A stretch of 64,000 nucleotides of DNA, from the NCBI GenBank assembly GCA_948471525.1, contig CAOKSY010000001.1, positions 244,826 to 308,825 of the forward strand, in the 5' to 3' direction. The position numbers and the translations under genes are program-made. Of this stretch, positions 25,681-34,011 are shown one piece after another; within the stretch, counting starts at the first letter, position 1, and every line of letters begins with the position of its first letter. The stretch comes from an uncultured Clostridia bacterium. Lineage in GTDB: Bacteria; Bacillota; Clostridia; Christensenellales; UBA3700. The notes beneath the pieces are model-generated. The model saw nothing but the letters and a program-made list of their open reading frames with translations. It had not been told where the DNA came from and ran no database searches.

Positions 25681-27591
25681 TCACACGTCAAGATCTTTGA
25701 CGAGGTTGGCGTTTTCTTCGATAAACGTGCGTCGTTTCTCAGGTTCGTCGCCCATAAGCACCGTAAATATCTCGTCTGCTTCTTCCGCGTCTTTGAGATT
25801 TACTCTCAAAAGCGTACGTCTCTCAGGATCCATAGTCGTTTCCCAAAGCTGTTCCGCATCCATCTCTCCGAGACCTTTATAACGCTGTATTTCCGCTTTT
25901 CTGCCTATGCTTACCAAAAACTCTTCAAGCGACGGATCGTCATAGAAATAGTTTTCTTTCTTGCTGCCTTTCTGAACTACTTTATAGAGCGGCGGCTGAG
26001 CGATATAGACGTGTCCCTGCTCTACTATCGGCTTCATAAAGCGGTAGAAGAACGTCAGCAAAAGTATTCTGATGTGGCTGCCGTCTACGTCGGCATCGGT
26101 CATACATATTATTCTGTCGTACTTGAGTTTGTTGACGTCGCAGTCTTCGTTGATGCCGCAGCCGAACGTCGTAATCATATTCTTTATCTCTTCGCTCTCG
26201 AGTACTCTGTTGAGCCTTGCTTTCTCCACGTTAAGTATCTTGCCTCTGAGCGGCAATATCGCCTGAAAACGTCTGTCTCTGCCTTGCTTTGCGGTACCGC
26301 CCGCGCTATCGCCCTCTACGAGATATATCTCGCACTTTCTCGGATCTTTGTCCGAACAGTCCGCGAGTTTTCCCGGAAGAGTGGTAGATTCGAGCACTGA
26401 TTTTCTTCTCGTGAGATCTCTTGCGTTTCTAGCCGCGTCTCTTGCCTTTTTAGCGTTGACGGCTTTGAGTATAAGCTCTTTTGCCTCGCGTGGGTTTTCT
26501 TCCAAAAATTCGCCGAATTTCTCGCTGAAAACCTTTGATACGACTCCGCGCATAAAGCTGTTGCCGAGTTTTGTTTTCGTCTGTCCTTCGAATTGAGGAT
26601 CTATGAGTTTTACGCTCACTATGGCGACAAGACCTTCTCTGCAATCGTCGCCGGAAAGTTTTTCGTCGTTTTTAAGTATCTTGAGAGAAGTGCCGTAATC
26701 GTTGAACAACTTGGTCAATACCGATTTAAATCCGTCGAGATGAGTACCGCCCTCGTGGGTATTGATATTGTTGGCGTAACTGTATATATTCTCGCTGTAG
26801 CTGTCGTTGTATTGCATAGCGATCTCCACCTGATAGTCGTCGGTCGCGGAATAGATATACAGCGGTTTTTCAAGCACGCCCTTGTCTTTATTGAGCACGT
26901 CCACGTATTCCACTATACCGCCTTCGTAGTGGAATTCTATCTCGTTTTCTTTCAAAGGTCTGCTGTCTTTGAGGACGATCCTCAAGCCTTTGTTGAGATA
27001 AGCCAATTCCTGTATGCGGTGTTTTAAGGTATCGAAATCGAAATCTGTGGTCTCGAATATATCGGGATCGGGATAGAAAGTGATCTTCGTACCTCTTCTG
27101 GTAGTTGCTCCCACCACTGCCAAAGGTCTCTGCGCAACGCCGCGGTTGAAAGACATCTTGAAGAGTTTGCCGTTTTGCGCGACTTCTACGTCAAGCCATT
27201 CGGAAAGCGCGTTTACGCACGAAACGCCTACGCCGTGCAGACCGCCGGAAAACTTATATCCGCCTCCGCCGAACTTGCCGCCCGCGTGCAATTTGGTCAA
27301 TACGACTTCTACAGCCGATTTACCTTCTTTTTCTATTATGCCTGTTGGGATACCTCTTCCGTTATCGGTCACGCTGACAGAACCGTCCTGCATTATCTCT
27401 ACGACGACTTTGTCGCAGTATCCCGCCATAGCTTCGTCAATAGAGTTATCTACAACTTCGTATACCAAATGGTGCAGACCTCTCTCGTCTGTCGAACCGA
27501 TATACATTCCGGGACGCTTTCTGACAGGTTCCAGTCCTTCGAGGACTTGAATATTTTCCTGAGTATAACCGTTGTGTCCGTTTTCGCCCAT
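25681..27591 (-). CDS. gyrB: DNA gyrase subunit B
   Basis: The 636-aa protein starts at ATG 27591, preceded by GGAGGTAAAT. GHKL ATPase motifs are visible: VYEVVDNSIDEAMAG, VTDNGRGIPTG and GGLHGVGVSCVNALS. The TOPRIM region has YLVEGDSAGGTAKQGRDR, ILPLRGKILNVEKA and MTDADVDGSHIRILLL. It provides the ATPase and DNA-gate half of gyrase. The gene order is recF-GNAT-gyrB-gyrA instead of the common recF-gyrB-gyrA. An alternating pyrimidine-purine tract lies in its leader. Confidence 0.97.
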   Translation of the reverse strand: MGENGHNGYTQENIQVLEGLEPVRKRPGMYIGSTDERGLHHLVYEVVDNSIDEAMAGYCDKVVVEIMQDGSVSVTDNGRGIPTGIIEKEGKSAVEVVLTKLHAGGKFGGGGYKFSGGLHGVGVSCVNALSEWLDVEVAQNGKLFKMSFNRGVAQRPLAVVGATTRRGTKITFYPDPDIFETTDFDFDTLKHRIQELAYLNKGLRIVLKDSRPLKENEIEFHYEGGIVEYVDVLNKDKGVLEKPLYIYSATDDYQVEIAMQYNDSYSENIYSYANNINTHEGGTHLDGFKSVLTKLFNDYGTSLKILKNDEKLSGDDCREGLVAIVSVKLIDPQFEGQTKTKLGNSFMRGVVSKVFSEKFGEFLEENPREAKELILKAVNAKKARDAARNARDLTRRKSVLESTTLPGKLADCSDKDPRKCEIYLVEGDSAGGTAKQGRDRRFQAILPLRGKILNVEKARLNRVLESEEIKNMITTFGCGINEDCDVNKLKYDRIICMTDADVDGSHIRILLLTFFYRFMKPIVEQGHVYIAQPPLYKVVQKGSKKENYFYDDPSLEEFLVSIGRKAEIQRYKGLGEMDAEQLWETTMDPERRTLLRVNLKDAEEADEIFTVLMGDEPEKRRTFIEENANLVKDLDV

Positions 27592-27620
27592 ATTTACCTC
27601 CGTTTGTTTTACTTGTCTCT

Positions 27621-27654
27621 CACACGCACACACGTGCGTACGTGCGCATACGCA
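27621..27654. other. 34-bp perfect alternating pyrimidine-purine tract (Z-DNA candidate) in the gyrB leader
   Basis: Every step from 27621 to 27654 alternates pyrimidine and purine, mostly CA/CG/TG/TA steps. The run ends with a C-T neighbour on the left and an A-A on the right. Such runs flip to left-handed Z-DNA under negative supercoiling. It sits 30 bp upstream of the gyrB start codon, between the promoter and the ribosome-binding site. Confidence 0.8.
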
Positions 27655-27678
27655 AGATTATAATATTATAATAAAATA

Positions 27679-27708
27679 ATTATATCATATTAATATACTG
27701 CAATACAA
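27679..27708 (-). promoter_or_regulatory. Probable gyrB promoter
   Basis: TTGTAT (27703-27708), 18 bp, TATAAT (27679-27684) on the minus strand. The predicted start near 27672 places the alternating tract about 18-51 nt into the transcript. A second TATAAT at 27657-27662 lacks a matching -35. Confidence 0.5.
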
Positions 27709-27745
27709 GCATTTTGAGAAAATCTATTAAATTAAAAGACGGTCG

Positions 27746-28294
27746 TCACCGATCGCCTTTTACTATACCGTAAAAACACATATCCTTTATTCCCGTATTA
27801 TTGATAAAGTATTCTCGCAGCGTCCCTTCGTATTTCATTCCGCATTTCGTCATAACTTTGCCGGAATTGACGTTTTCTTTATCGTGCATAGACTCTATCC
27901 TGTTTGCGCCCACCTCGTCAAAAAAGAAATCCATCAACGCGGAAAGCGCTTCCGAAGTTATCCCCTTCCGCCAATATTTTTTTCCTATACAATATCCAAT
28001 ATGTACCTTTTGAGATCTCTCGTCAATATCTACAACGCCTATAGATCCGATAGGCTCGTCGGTTTCTTTCAAAACTATCGCCCAATCGTAATAATTTTTT
28101 CTAATATAAGCGCGTTTTAACAAACAAATTCTTCTTCTGCTGTCTTTGACGTTTTTATGAGGCTGCCAACTGAGATATTTTGTCACTTCGCTGTCATTTG
28201 CCCAATTGTAAAACATAAACTTCGCGTCTTTGAGACAAAACCGCCTTAATATCAGTCTTTCCGTCTCTATGGTGACAGTGCCTTTATGATTCAT
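27746..28294 (-). CDS. GNAT N-acetyltransferase (RimJ/RimL type)
   Basis: The 182-aa protein has the RimJ/RimL layout: an N-terminal ETERLILRRFCLKDAKFMF, GSIGVVDIDERSQKVHIGYC, then the acetyl-CoA pyrophosphate loop around YWRKGITSEALSALMDFFF and a terminal GMKYEGTLREYF. Family members acetylate protein N-termini or small amines. It starts 3 bp after the recF stop with an AAGGAG site and so is co-transcribed with recF. An acetyltransferase between recF and gyrB is unusual. It may be a cargo insertion into the replication operon; the substrate is unknown. Confidence 0.85.
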   Translation of the reverse strand: MNHKGTVTIETERLILRRFCLKDAKFMFYNWANDSEVTKYLSWQPHKNVKDSRRRICLLKRAYIRKNYYDWAIVLKETDEPIGSIGVVDIDERSQKVHIGYCIGKKYWRKGITSEALSALMDFFFDEVGANRIESMHDKENVNSGKVMTKCGMKYEGTLREYFINNTGIKDMCFYGIVKGDR

Positions 28295-28297
28295 TAT

Positions 28298-29374
28298 CTA
28301 CTCCTTTTTCTCTATAAACACGGTATTTCTGGGCAGATCCATATCAAAATCCGTACAAGTTATTATCGTCTGCAATCCGCTTGAGAGTTCCATAAGTTTT
28401 TGACGTCTGTATAAGTCCAATTCACTGAGTACGTCGTCGAGAAGCAATACCGGCTTTTCTCCTATCTCGCTCTCGAAAAGATATATCTCCGCAAGTTTCA
28501 ACGATAAAGCAACTGTCCTCTGCTGTCCCTGAGATCCGTATTTTCTCACGTCAATACCGTTTATCTTGATAGCTATATCGTCTCTGTGACATCCGAACGA
28601 CGTATAAGACAAATTAGTATCCTTTTCTATATTCGATCTCAATTTGTCGAAAAAGACAGTTTGCATTTCCTTTACGTCGCCGTATTGCACGTTGCTCTCA
28701 TACTCCAACTGAAGATCTTCTTTCCCGTCTGTGATCTCCAAATGTATCTTTTTGGCAAACGTCTGTATCTTTTCTACAAATTCGTATCTCTTACCTATCA
28801 TATAAGCGCCGTGCTCGGCAAGCTGAACGTCCCATCCGTAGAGCATCTCGGGAAGAGATCTCATATCTCGGCTTTCCTTGAGAAGTTTATTTCTTTGCAC
28901 TAAGACGTTGTTATATTTGGACAGCGAATAAAAATATTTTTTATTTTGCTGAGACAGACTTATATCCGCAAATCTGCGTCTTTCCTGAGGACTTTCCTTT
29001 ATCAATCTCATCTCGTCGGGCGAAAAAAATACTATGTTGAGCATTCCCAATATTTCGCTGAGTTTGACGAGCGGTATGCCGTCTATGGCGATTCGCTTCT
29101 TATCCTGACTGTCGATAGAATATTCTATTGTATGCGTGGAACGGTTTTTCTTGAGAGTGACTTTTATATACGCGTAATCGCTGTCCCATCTTATCATTTC
29201 TCTGTATTTATTCGTGCGCGGCGACTTGCCTATACCCAAACAGTAAAGACTTTCCAAAAGATTGGTTTTTCCGCTCGCATTACGTCCTATTATGACGTTA
29301 AGCCCGTCTTTAAACTCAACGGTCTTATTTTCGTAGTTACGGAAATTTTTCAAAGTGACTCTCTCTATATACAT
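28298..29374 (-). CDS. recF: DNA replication/repair ATPase RecF
   Basis: The 358-aa SMC-like ATPase loads RecA at gaps through RecFOR. Seen: NVIIGRNASGKTNLLESLY (Walker A), the ABC-type signature YGSQGQQRTVALSLKLAE, and KPVLLLDDVLSELD (Walker B and D-loop). The length is slightly below the usual 370 aa. The gene is divergent from dnaA instead of following dnaN, and its start codon lies 6 nt from a -10 box with no Shine-Dalgarno, predicting a leaderless message. Confidence 0.95.
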   Translation of the reverse strand: MYIERVTLKNFRNYENKTVEFKDGLNVIIGRNASGKTNLLESLYCLGIGKSPRTNKYREMIRWDSDYAYIKVTLKKNRSTHTIEYSIDSQDKKRIAIDGIPLVKLSEILGMLNIVFFSPDEMRLIKESPQERRRFADISLSQQNKKYFYSLSKYNNVLVQRNKLLKESRDMRSLPEMLYGWDVQLAEHGAYMIGKRYEFVEKIQTFAKKIHLEITDGKEDLQLEYESNVQYGDVKEMQTVFFDKLRSNIEKDTNLSYTSFGCHRDDIAIKINGIDVRKYGSQGQQRTVALSLKLAEIYLFESEIGEKPVLLLDDVLSELDLYRRQKLMELSSGLQTIITCTDFDMDLPRNTVFIEKKE

Positions 29375-29380
29375 ATATTT

Positions 29381-29409
29381 ATTTTACATTATACGGATAT
29401 TTTTATCAA
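29381..29409 (-). promoter_or_regulatory. recF promoter, predicted leaderless
   Basis: On the minus strand TTGATA (29404-29409), 17 bp, TAAAAT (29381-29386); 6 nt then ATG 29374. A TATAAT also occurs within the spacer but has no -35 partner. Confidence 0.6.
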
Positions 29410-29495
29410 GCGATATAAAAAATTTGAGAGATTGTACTTTTATATAATATATAATTACAAAGTGCTTTTATCGCCAAAATTAAGCGGTAAATCCA

Positions 29496-29524
29496 TTGAA
29501 ATTTCATTAATTTTATATTATAAT
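29496..29524 (+). promoter_or_regulatory. dnaA promoter, predicted leaderless
   Basis: TTGAAA (29496-29501), 17 bp, TATAAT (29519-29524), then 6 nt to ATG 29531. No purine-rich ribosome-binding site precedes the start. I find no DnaA box in the 156-bp recF-dnaA gap. Confidence 0.75.
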
Positions 29525-29530
29525 ATACGT

Positions 29531-30877
29531 ATGGAAGAATGTAAGAAATTGTGGAATATTTTGTTGTCGGAAATATCCAATAGGATTTCAACGGTAAACT
29601 ACGATATGTGGTTCAGTTCGTTGGAACCTTTGACCGTATCTTATAACAAACTTATTATTGTTGCAAAACTCAAATCGGTCAAAAACGTAATAAACAAAGA
29701 ATTCAGAAATATAGTCTGCGACGAAATAAAAAAACTCAATTCTTATATCGACGACTTTATTATCATCACTCCCGACGAGATTTCGGTATATGAAAATCAA
29801 ATCAAAGAGGAAGTAAAATTGCCCGATCCGGTAGAAAATACCGCCTTGTTCGACAATAATTTTACTTTCGATAAATTCGTCGTCGGTCAAAGCAACCAGA
29901 TAGTGTACGTTGCCGCAAAAGCCGTAGCAAATCAACCGGGCACTCTACACAATCCCCTCTTTATTTACGGAGGCGTAGGATTGGGAAAGACCCATATAAT
30001 GCACGCTATAGGAAACGAGATACTCAAAACTAATAAAAAGTCAAAGATCCTTTACTGCACTACCGAGCAATTCGTAAACGACTTTATCGACAGTATAAGA
30101 AACAATAAAGACAACGAACAAAATAAGAGATTTAGAGAAAAATACAGAAACGTTGATATCCTAATATTAGACGATATACAGTTTCTTGCGGGAAAGACAG
30201 GTACTCAGGAAGCGCTTTTCCATACTTTCAACGATCTCTATCAAAGAAAAAAACAGATCATACTTTCTTCGGACAGGCATCCTAAAGAACTTACCTTTTT
30301 GGAAGAAAGACTTCAATCGAGATTTGCAAGCGGTCTGACGGTAGATATATCCGCTCCCGACCTAGAGACGAGAATAGCTATACTTCAAAAGAAAGCGTTT
30401 TATAAAAACGTAAATCTGCCGATAGAAGTAGTATATTTTATTGCGGAAAAATTCGACAGTAATATAAGAGAACTCGAAGGAGCGCTTCAAAAGGTAATAT
30501 TCTACTGTCAGCTTCTGGGCAAAGAACCTGATAATATAGATATCATAAAAGAAGCTTTGAAGGACGATATAGACGTGACTACGCATATACTCTCCCTCGA
30601 CACTATAGTGGAAGCGACCTGTTCTTATTACAACATAAAAAAAGAAGAAGTCATAGGAAAGAAAAAACTTAAACCTATAGTGACGGCTAGACAGATAGCA
30701 ATATATCTTATAAACGATATGCTCGGAGTTCCGCTGGCTACTATAGGAAGTTATTTCGGCGGAAGAGATCATACTACTATCATCTACGCTAGAGATAAGA
30801 TTGAAGAATTGATCAAGACAGACAATCTGACTGCCAATCAGATAAAAGATATAAAAAACATGATACAAAAGAGATAA
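29531..30877 (+). CDS. dnaA: Chromosomal replication initiator DnaA
   Basis: From ATG 29531 the protein is 448 aa, normal for DnaA. The open frame extends far upstream, but that part is antisense to recF. Domain I is residues about 1-80 (ECKKLWNILLSEISNRIST), followed by a short linker. The AAA+ domain has IYGGVGLGKTHIMHAI (Walker A) and DILILDDIQFLAG (Walker B). Domain IV ends with the DnaA-box reader GGRDHTTIIYARDKIEEL. It binds TTATCCACA-type boxes and opens the origin. dnaN follows at 259 bp, the gap being filled with DnaA boxes. Confidence 0.97.
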   Translation: MEECKKLWNILLSEISNRISTVNYDMWFSSLEPLTVSYNKLIIVAKLKSVKNVINKEFRNIVCDEIKKLNSYIDDFIIITPDEISVYENQIKEEVKLPDPVENTALFDNNFTFDKFVVGQSNQIVYVAAKAVANQPGTLHNPLFIYGGVGLGKTHIMHAIGNEILKTNKKSKILYCTTEQFVNDFIDSIRNNKDNEQNKRFREKYRNVDILILDDIQFLAGKTGTQEALFHTFNDLYQRKKQIILSSDRHPKELTFLEERLQSRFASGLTVDISAPDLETRIAILQKKAFYKNVNLPIEVVYFIAEKFDSNIRELEGALQKVIFYCQLLGKEPDNIDIIKEALKDDIDVTTHILSLDTIVEATCSYYNIKKEEVIGKKKLKPIVTARQIAIYLINDMLGVPLATIGSYFGGRDHTTIIYARDKIEELIKTDNLTANQIKDIKNMIQKR

Positions 30878-31136
30878 TACAATATTTTTAAGTCCAATGA
30901 TTATATAAAAATAAAAACCGTCGGACATAAAATTACACTGTATATTTCTCTTTGTGGAAAGTGTGGATAACTAAATAATCTTATCAACATATTTTGGTAT
31001 ATAAATGTTGATGTTTTTTTAGAATATGGGTCGATTAAAGACACTTATCAACACTATCAACACAGTTATTATGGTGATTATTATCTAATCAATATAAAAT
31101 AAATAATATATTATAAGCATCAAGAGGTGAACAAGT
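30878..31136. other. dnaA-dnaN intergenic DnaA-box cluster (candidate oriC segment)
   Basis: The AT-rich gap contains TGTGGATAA (30962-30970, exact box on the minus strand), TTATCAACA at 30981-30989 and 31045-31053, CTATCAACA at 31054-31062 and the inverted near-match TGTTGATGT (31006-31014). A T-rich run follows 31013. This is the layout of the Bacillus incC/oriC segment between dnaA and dnaN. It could serve as origin, as a DnaA-titrating site, or to control dnaN. Confidence 0.75.
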
Positions 31137-32243
31137 ATGAAATTTGTATGTAACGGAACCGATCTGTCGGACGCTTTGTCAAAAGTAATGAAGGCATTGC
31201 CGTCCAAGAAAAGTATGCCTATTTTGGAAGGAATAAAGTTTAGCGCTTTCGGAGATACACTTACTATAATGGCTACCGATATAGATTTTGTGGTTATTAT
31301 GAAAATCAAAGCGGATATTATAATGGAAGGAGAAGTATTAGTCCCCGGAAGAACTATATGCGAATATATAAGAAAAATAAGCAAGGAAAACTATATAGAG
31401 TTTGATTCTCAAGTAGAAAACGATAAACTCTATATATCTCACTGCGACAGCTTTATTTATCTTGCTACGATGAATATCAGCGAATACCCCGCTATAGAAG
31501 AACTTGAATACGATATGGTAATGAATATCAAACAGAAAGATTTCAAAGATCTCGTAAACAAAACGATATTCGCTACTTCTACCGAAGATATAAGACAGCA
31601 GCTCAGAGGTTGTCTCTTCTCCGTCAATAAAAATAAAGTAAGAACGGTAGGTCTCGACGGCTATAGACTTGCTATTTGCAATAAAGAATTGAAAGAAGAA
31701 TATCCTGTAAAAGATATTATAGTTCCTGCAAAGAGCTTGAGCGAAATTGCTAAACTTTTTGAAAACGAAGACGACGAACTCAAGGTAAGCATAAACGATA
31801 AAAAGATGATGGTAGAGTTTGACAACAGCAAGATCATTACGTCTCTTATTGCAGGTCAGTATATTAGATATGAATCTACTATACCTACCAACTTCGAGAC
31901 TGAAGTGACTGTAGACAGAGCTAGCCTCGAATACAGTATGGATAAGGTAGACGTAATTGCAAAGCAGGATAAAAACAACTATATAAAAATGGACATAAAA
32001 GAAGGAAAAATGACCATCTACTGCAATACGAGCTACAGCAATATAAAGGAAGTTATAAATACTTTTACGAAGGGTAAAGACGTTACGGTAAGTCTCAATG
32101 CAAAATATCTCACCGACTGTATCAAAAACAGCCACGACGAATATCTTTCAATAAAGATATCCAACAGCAATAATCCTATAGTTATTACTCCGATAGAAAG
32201 CGAAGAATATCTCTATCTCATACTTCCTATAAGAACGAGATAA
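31137..32243 (+). CDS. dnaN: DNA polymerase III beta subunit (sliding clamp)
   Basis: The 368-aa clamp has three similar domains. Recognisable pieces are MKFVCNGTDLSDALSKVMKA and SMPILEGIKFSAFGDTLTI in domain 1, VGLDGYRLAICNKEL in domain 2, and the C-terminal EEYLYLILPIRTR, matching the universal ...PMRL/R end. It encircles DNA and tethers polymerase III. AGAGGTGA precedes ATG 31137. It converges with parB, from which a strong terminator separates it; in most relatives recF follows dnaN. Confidence 0.96.
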   Translation: MKFVCNGTDLSDALSKVMKALPSKKSMPILEGIKFSAFGDTLTIMATDIDFVVIMKIKADIIMEGEVLVPGRTICEYIRKISKENYIEFDSQVENDKLYISHCDSFIYLATMNISEYPAIEELEYDMVMNIKQKDFKDLVNKTIFATSTEDIRQQLRGCLFSVNKNKVRTVGLDGYRLAICNKELKEEYPVKDIIVPAKSLSEIAKLFENEDDELKVSINDKKMMVEFDNSKIITSLIAGQYIRYESTIPTNFETEVTVDRASLEYSMDKVDVIAKQDKNNYIKMDIKEGKMTIYCNTSYSNIKEVINTFTKGKDVTVSLNAKYLTDCIKNSHDEYLSIKISNSNNPIVITPIESEEYLYLILPIRTR

Positions 32244-32263
32244 TTAAAACAGATAAGTGAAAT

Positions 32264-32293
32264 AAAAAAGATCCTTTTCAAAGGATCTTTTTT
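32264..32293. terminator. Bidirectional terminator between dnaN and parB
   Basis: Nearly perfect palindrome, AAAAAAGATCCTTT and its complement around TC. Confidence 0.9.
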
Positions 32294-32311
32294 AATGTTT
32301 ATATTTTTATT

Positions 32312-33175
32312 TTAAAGTTTATTGATAAGATCGAATATTCTGTCGAGATCAGCCATTGAATAATAGTCGATATATATTCTGCCCTTGTTGTTATTGCCTA
32401 CGGCGTTTACTTTTGTGCCGAACTTTTTCTGCATAACGTTGGCAAGATCTTTTAATTCAACGGAAATTTCTTGAACTTTTTGCTGTTTTTTGTTGGGATT
32501 GAGATAATTTCTCACCATAAGTTCCAACTGTCTTACGCTGAGTTGTTTGTCGCATGCGGCGATAGCATAAGTATTCTGAACTATATAGTCCTTTATAGAT
32601 GAAAGACATCTTGCGTGACCAGCGGATAATCTTCCGTTGATGACCATATCTATTACTACAGGATTGAGATTGAGAAGTCTAAGAGAATTAGCAATAACAG
32701 GTCTTGATTTACCAAGTCTGTCGGCAAGCTGCTCCTGAGTAAAATCGTATTCGTCTATAAGCGCTTTATAAGCCTGCGCTTCTTCTATAGGATTGAGATC
32801 CTGTCTCTGAAGATTTTCTATGAGAGATATCTCTTTTATTTGTTTTCTTGTAAGTTCTTTTACTATAGCGGGAATAGTTGTGTTTCCTGCTATTTTATTT
32901 GCTCTGAATCTTCTTTCGCCCGCTACTATCTCATAATTGCCGTCTTCTGTCGGACTTACTATGATAGGTTGGATAACTCCGTAATTTTTAATTGATACGG
33001 AAAGTTCTTCCAAAAGGTTCTGATCGAATTTTTTTCTCGGTTGATTGGGATTTGTAACAATTTTGTTTATTGACAAAATTTCTACGCCTGCGTTTAGATT
33101 TCCGTTTTTGTCAAATGACGTGATATTGGAATCTATATTAAGCATTCTTTCGATAGTCGAATTTTCTTTTGTCAT
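32312..33175 (-). CDS. parB: ParB/Noc-family chromosome partition protein
   Basis: The 287-aa protein has the ParB CTPase motifs (NPNQPRKKFD, VAGERRFRA, IENLQRQDLNPIEEA), the parS-reading helix-turn-helix (FTQEQLADRLGKSRPVIANSLRLL) and a C-terminal dimer domain. ParB loads at parS sites, spreads as a CTP-gated clamp and recruits SMC; the Noc paralogue blocks division over the nucleoid. No parA/soj is next to it. Parts of the N-terminus resemble Spo0J more than Noc, but I cannot separate them. parS-like sites occur 9-11 kb away at 42.3-43.7 kb. Confidence 0.92.
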   Translation of the reverse strand: MTKENSTIERMLNIDSNITSFDKNGNLNAGVEILSINKIVTNPNQPRKKFDQNLLEELSVSIKNYGVIQPIIVSPTEDGNYEIVAGERRFRANKIAGNTTIPAIVKELTRKQIKEISLIENLQRQDLNPIEEAQAYKALIDEYDFTQEQLADRLGKSRPVIANSLRLLNLNPVVIDMVINGRLSAGHARCLSSIKDYIVQNTYAIAACDKQLSVRQLELMVRNYLNPNKKQQKVQEISVELKDLANVMQKKFGTKVNAVGNNNKGRIYIDYYSMADLDRIFDLINKL

Positions 33176-33264
33176 AGGTATGCCTCCACTCTAAGCAGTT
33201 ATGATAACATCAACCGTAAGCCGTATTAGACGGGCTGATAAAACTGAACAGCGTTATCTTCTAT

Positions 33265-33293
33265 ATTATATCAAATAAAATCTCTATATGCAA
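33265..33293 (-). promoter_or_regulatory. parB promoter
   Basis: TTGCAT (33288-33293), 17 bp, TATAAT (33265-33270) on the minus strand. The leader is about 83 nt, and a GGAGG site precedes ATG 33175. It gives parB its own transcript, independent of rsmG. Confidence 0.65.
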
Positions 33294-33302
33294 GTGAAAA
33301 TA

Positions 33303-34010
33303 TTATCCGACAATAGGTTGAAGTCGAGGTTTATTTCCGCCTCTCGGGTATTTGTCGGAACAATTTTCTATCTTTTTTATACAAATAAGATATCTTTTTT
33401 CGTCATTTGACAAAATATATTCTCTTACGTAGTCTATCTTTGAATTTAAGAGGCAAATAATTTTTTTTGATATATCCAATTCTTCTTTATAATTTATTCC
33501 TTTATAAGCAATCAATACCCCGTTTTTTCTCAATAAAGGAAGAGTATATTCCGCCAAAGTAGGCATTTGAGCGACGGCTCGCGCTATGCAGCAATCGAAT
33601 TTTTGAAAGTTGGATCTAGAAAAATCCTCTATTCTCGAATGATAAGCAGTGACGTTTTTGATACAAAGATTTTTGATTATTTCTTCTATAAAAGTTATCT
33701 TTTTATTTACGCTGTCAATGAGAGTAAAATTTATATCGGGATTAACTATTGCCAGCGGTATACTTGGAAATCCGGCTCCGCATCCTATGTCGCATATAGA
33801 TGAATAATTTTGTATATCGACGTTTGCCGACAGACTGTCTATAAAATGTTTTATCTGTATATCTTCTATATCGGTAATAGAAGTAAGATTGAATTTATTG
33901 TTCCATTCCAAGAGAATATCGCAATAAATTTCAAATTTATTTATTAATTCGGGTATGTTTTCGTATTTATTGTCTATTAGATATTTTTCCAGTAAATTTA
34001 GTCTTGTCAT
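33303..34010 (-). CDS. rsmG: 16S rRNA (guanine-527-N7)-methyltransferase RsmG
   Basis: The 235-aa SAM-dependent methyltransferase (GidB) modifies G527 of 16S rRNA. Motif I is ICDIGCGAGFPSIPLAI and the conserved CIARAVAQMPTLAEY follows. It starts 1 bp after the mnmG stop, so the two are translationally coupled. The usual mnmG-rsmG-parB order is kept. Confidence 0.94.
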   Translation of the reverse strand: MTRLNLLEKYLIDNKYENIPELINKFEIYCDILLEWNNKFNLTSITDIEDIQIKHFIDSLSANVDIQNYSSICDIGCGAGFPSIPLAIVNPDINFTLIDSVNKKITFIEEIIKNLCIKNVTAYHSRIEDFSRSNFQKFDCCIARAVAQMPTLAEYTLPLLRKNGVLIAYKGINYKEELDISKKIICLLNSKIDYVREYILSNDEKRYLICIKKIENCSDKYPRGGNKPRLQPIVG

Positions 34011-34011
34011 A

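Noticed and set aside
28946..29530. N-terminal extension of dnaA by 195 codons
   Set aside because: Antisense to recF; the DnaA family start is at 29531 with a consensus promoter just before it.
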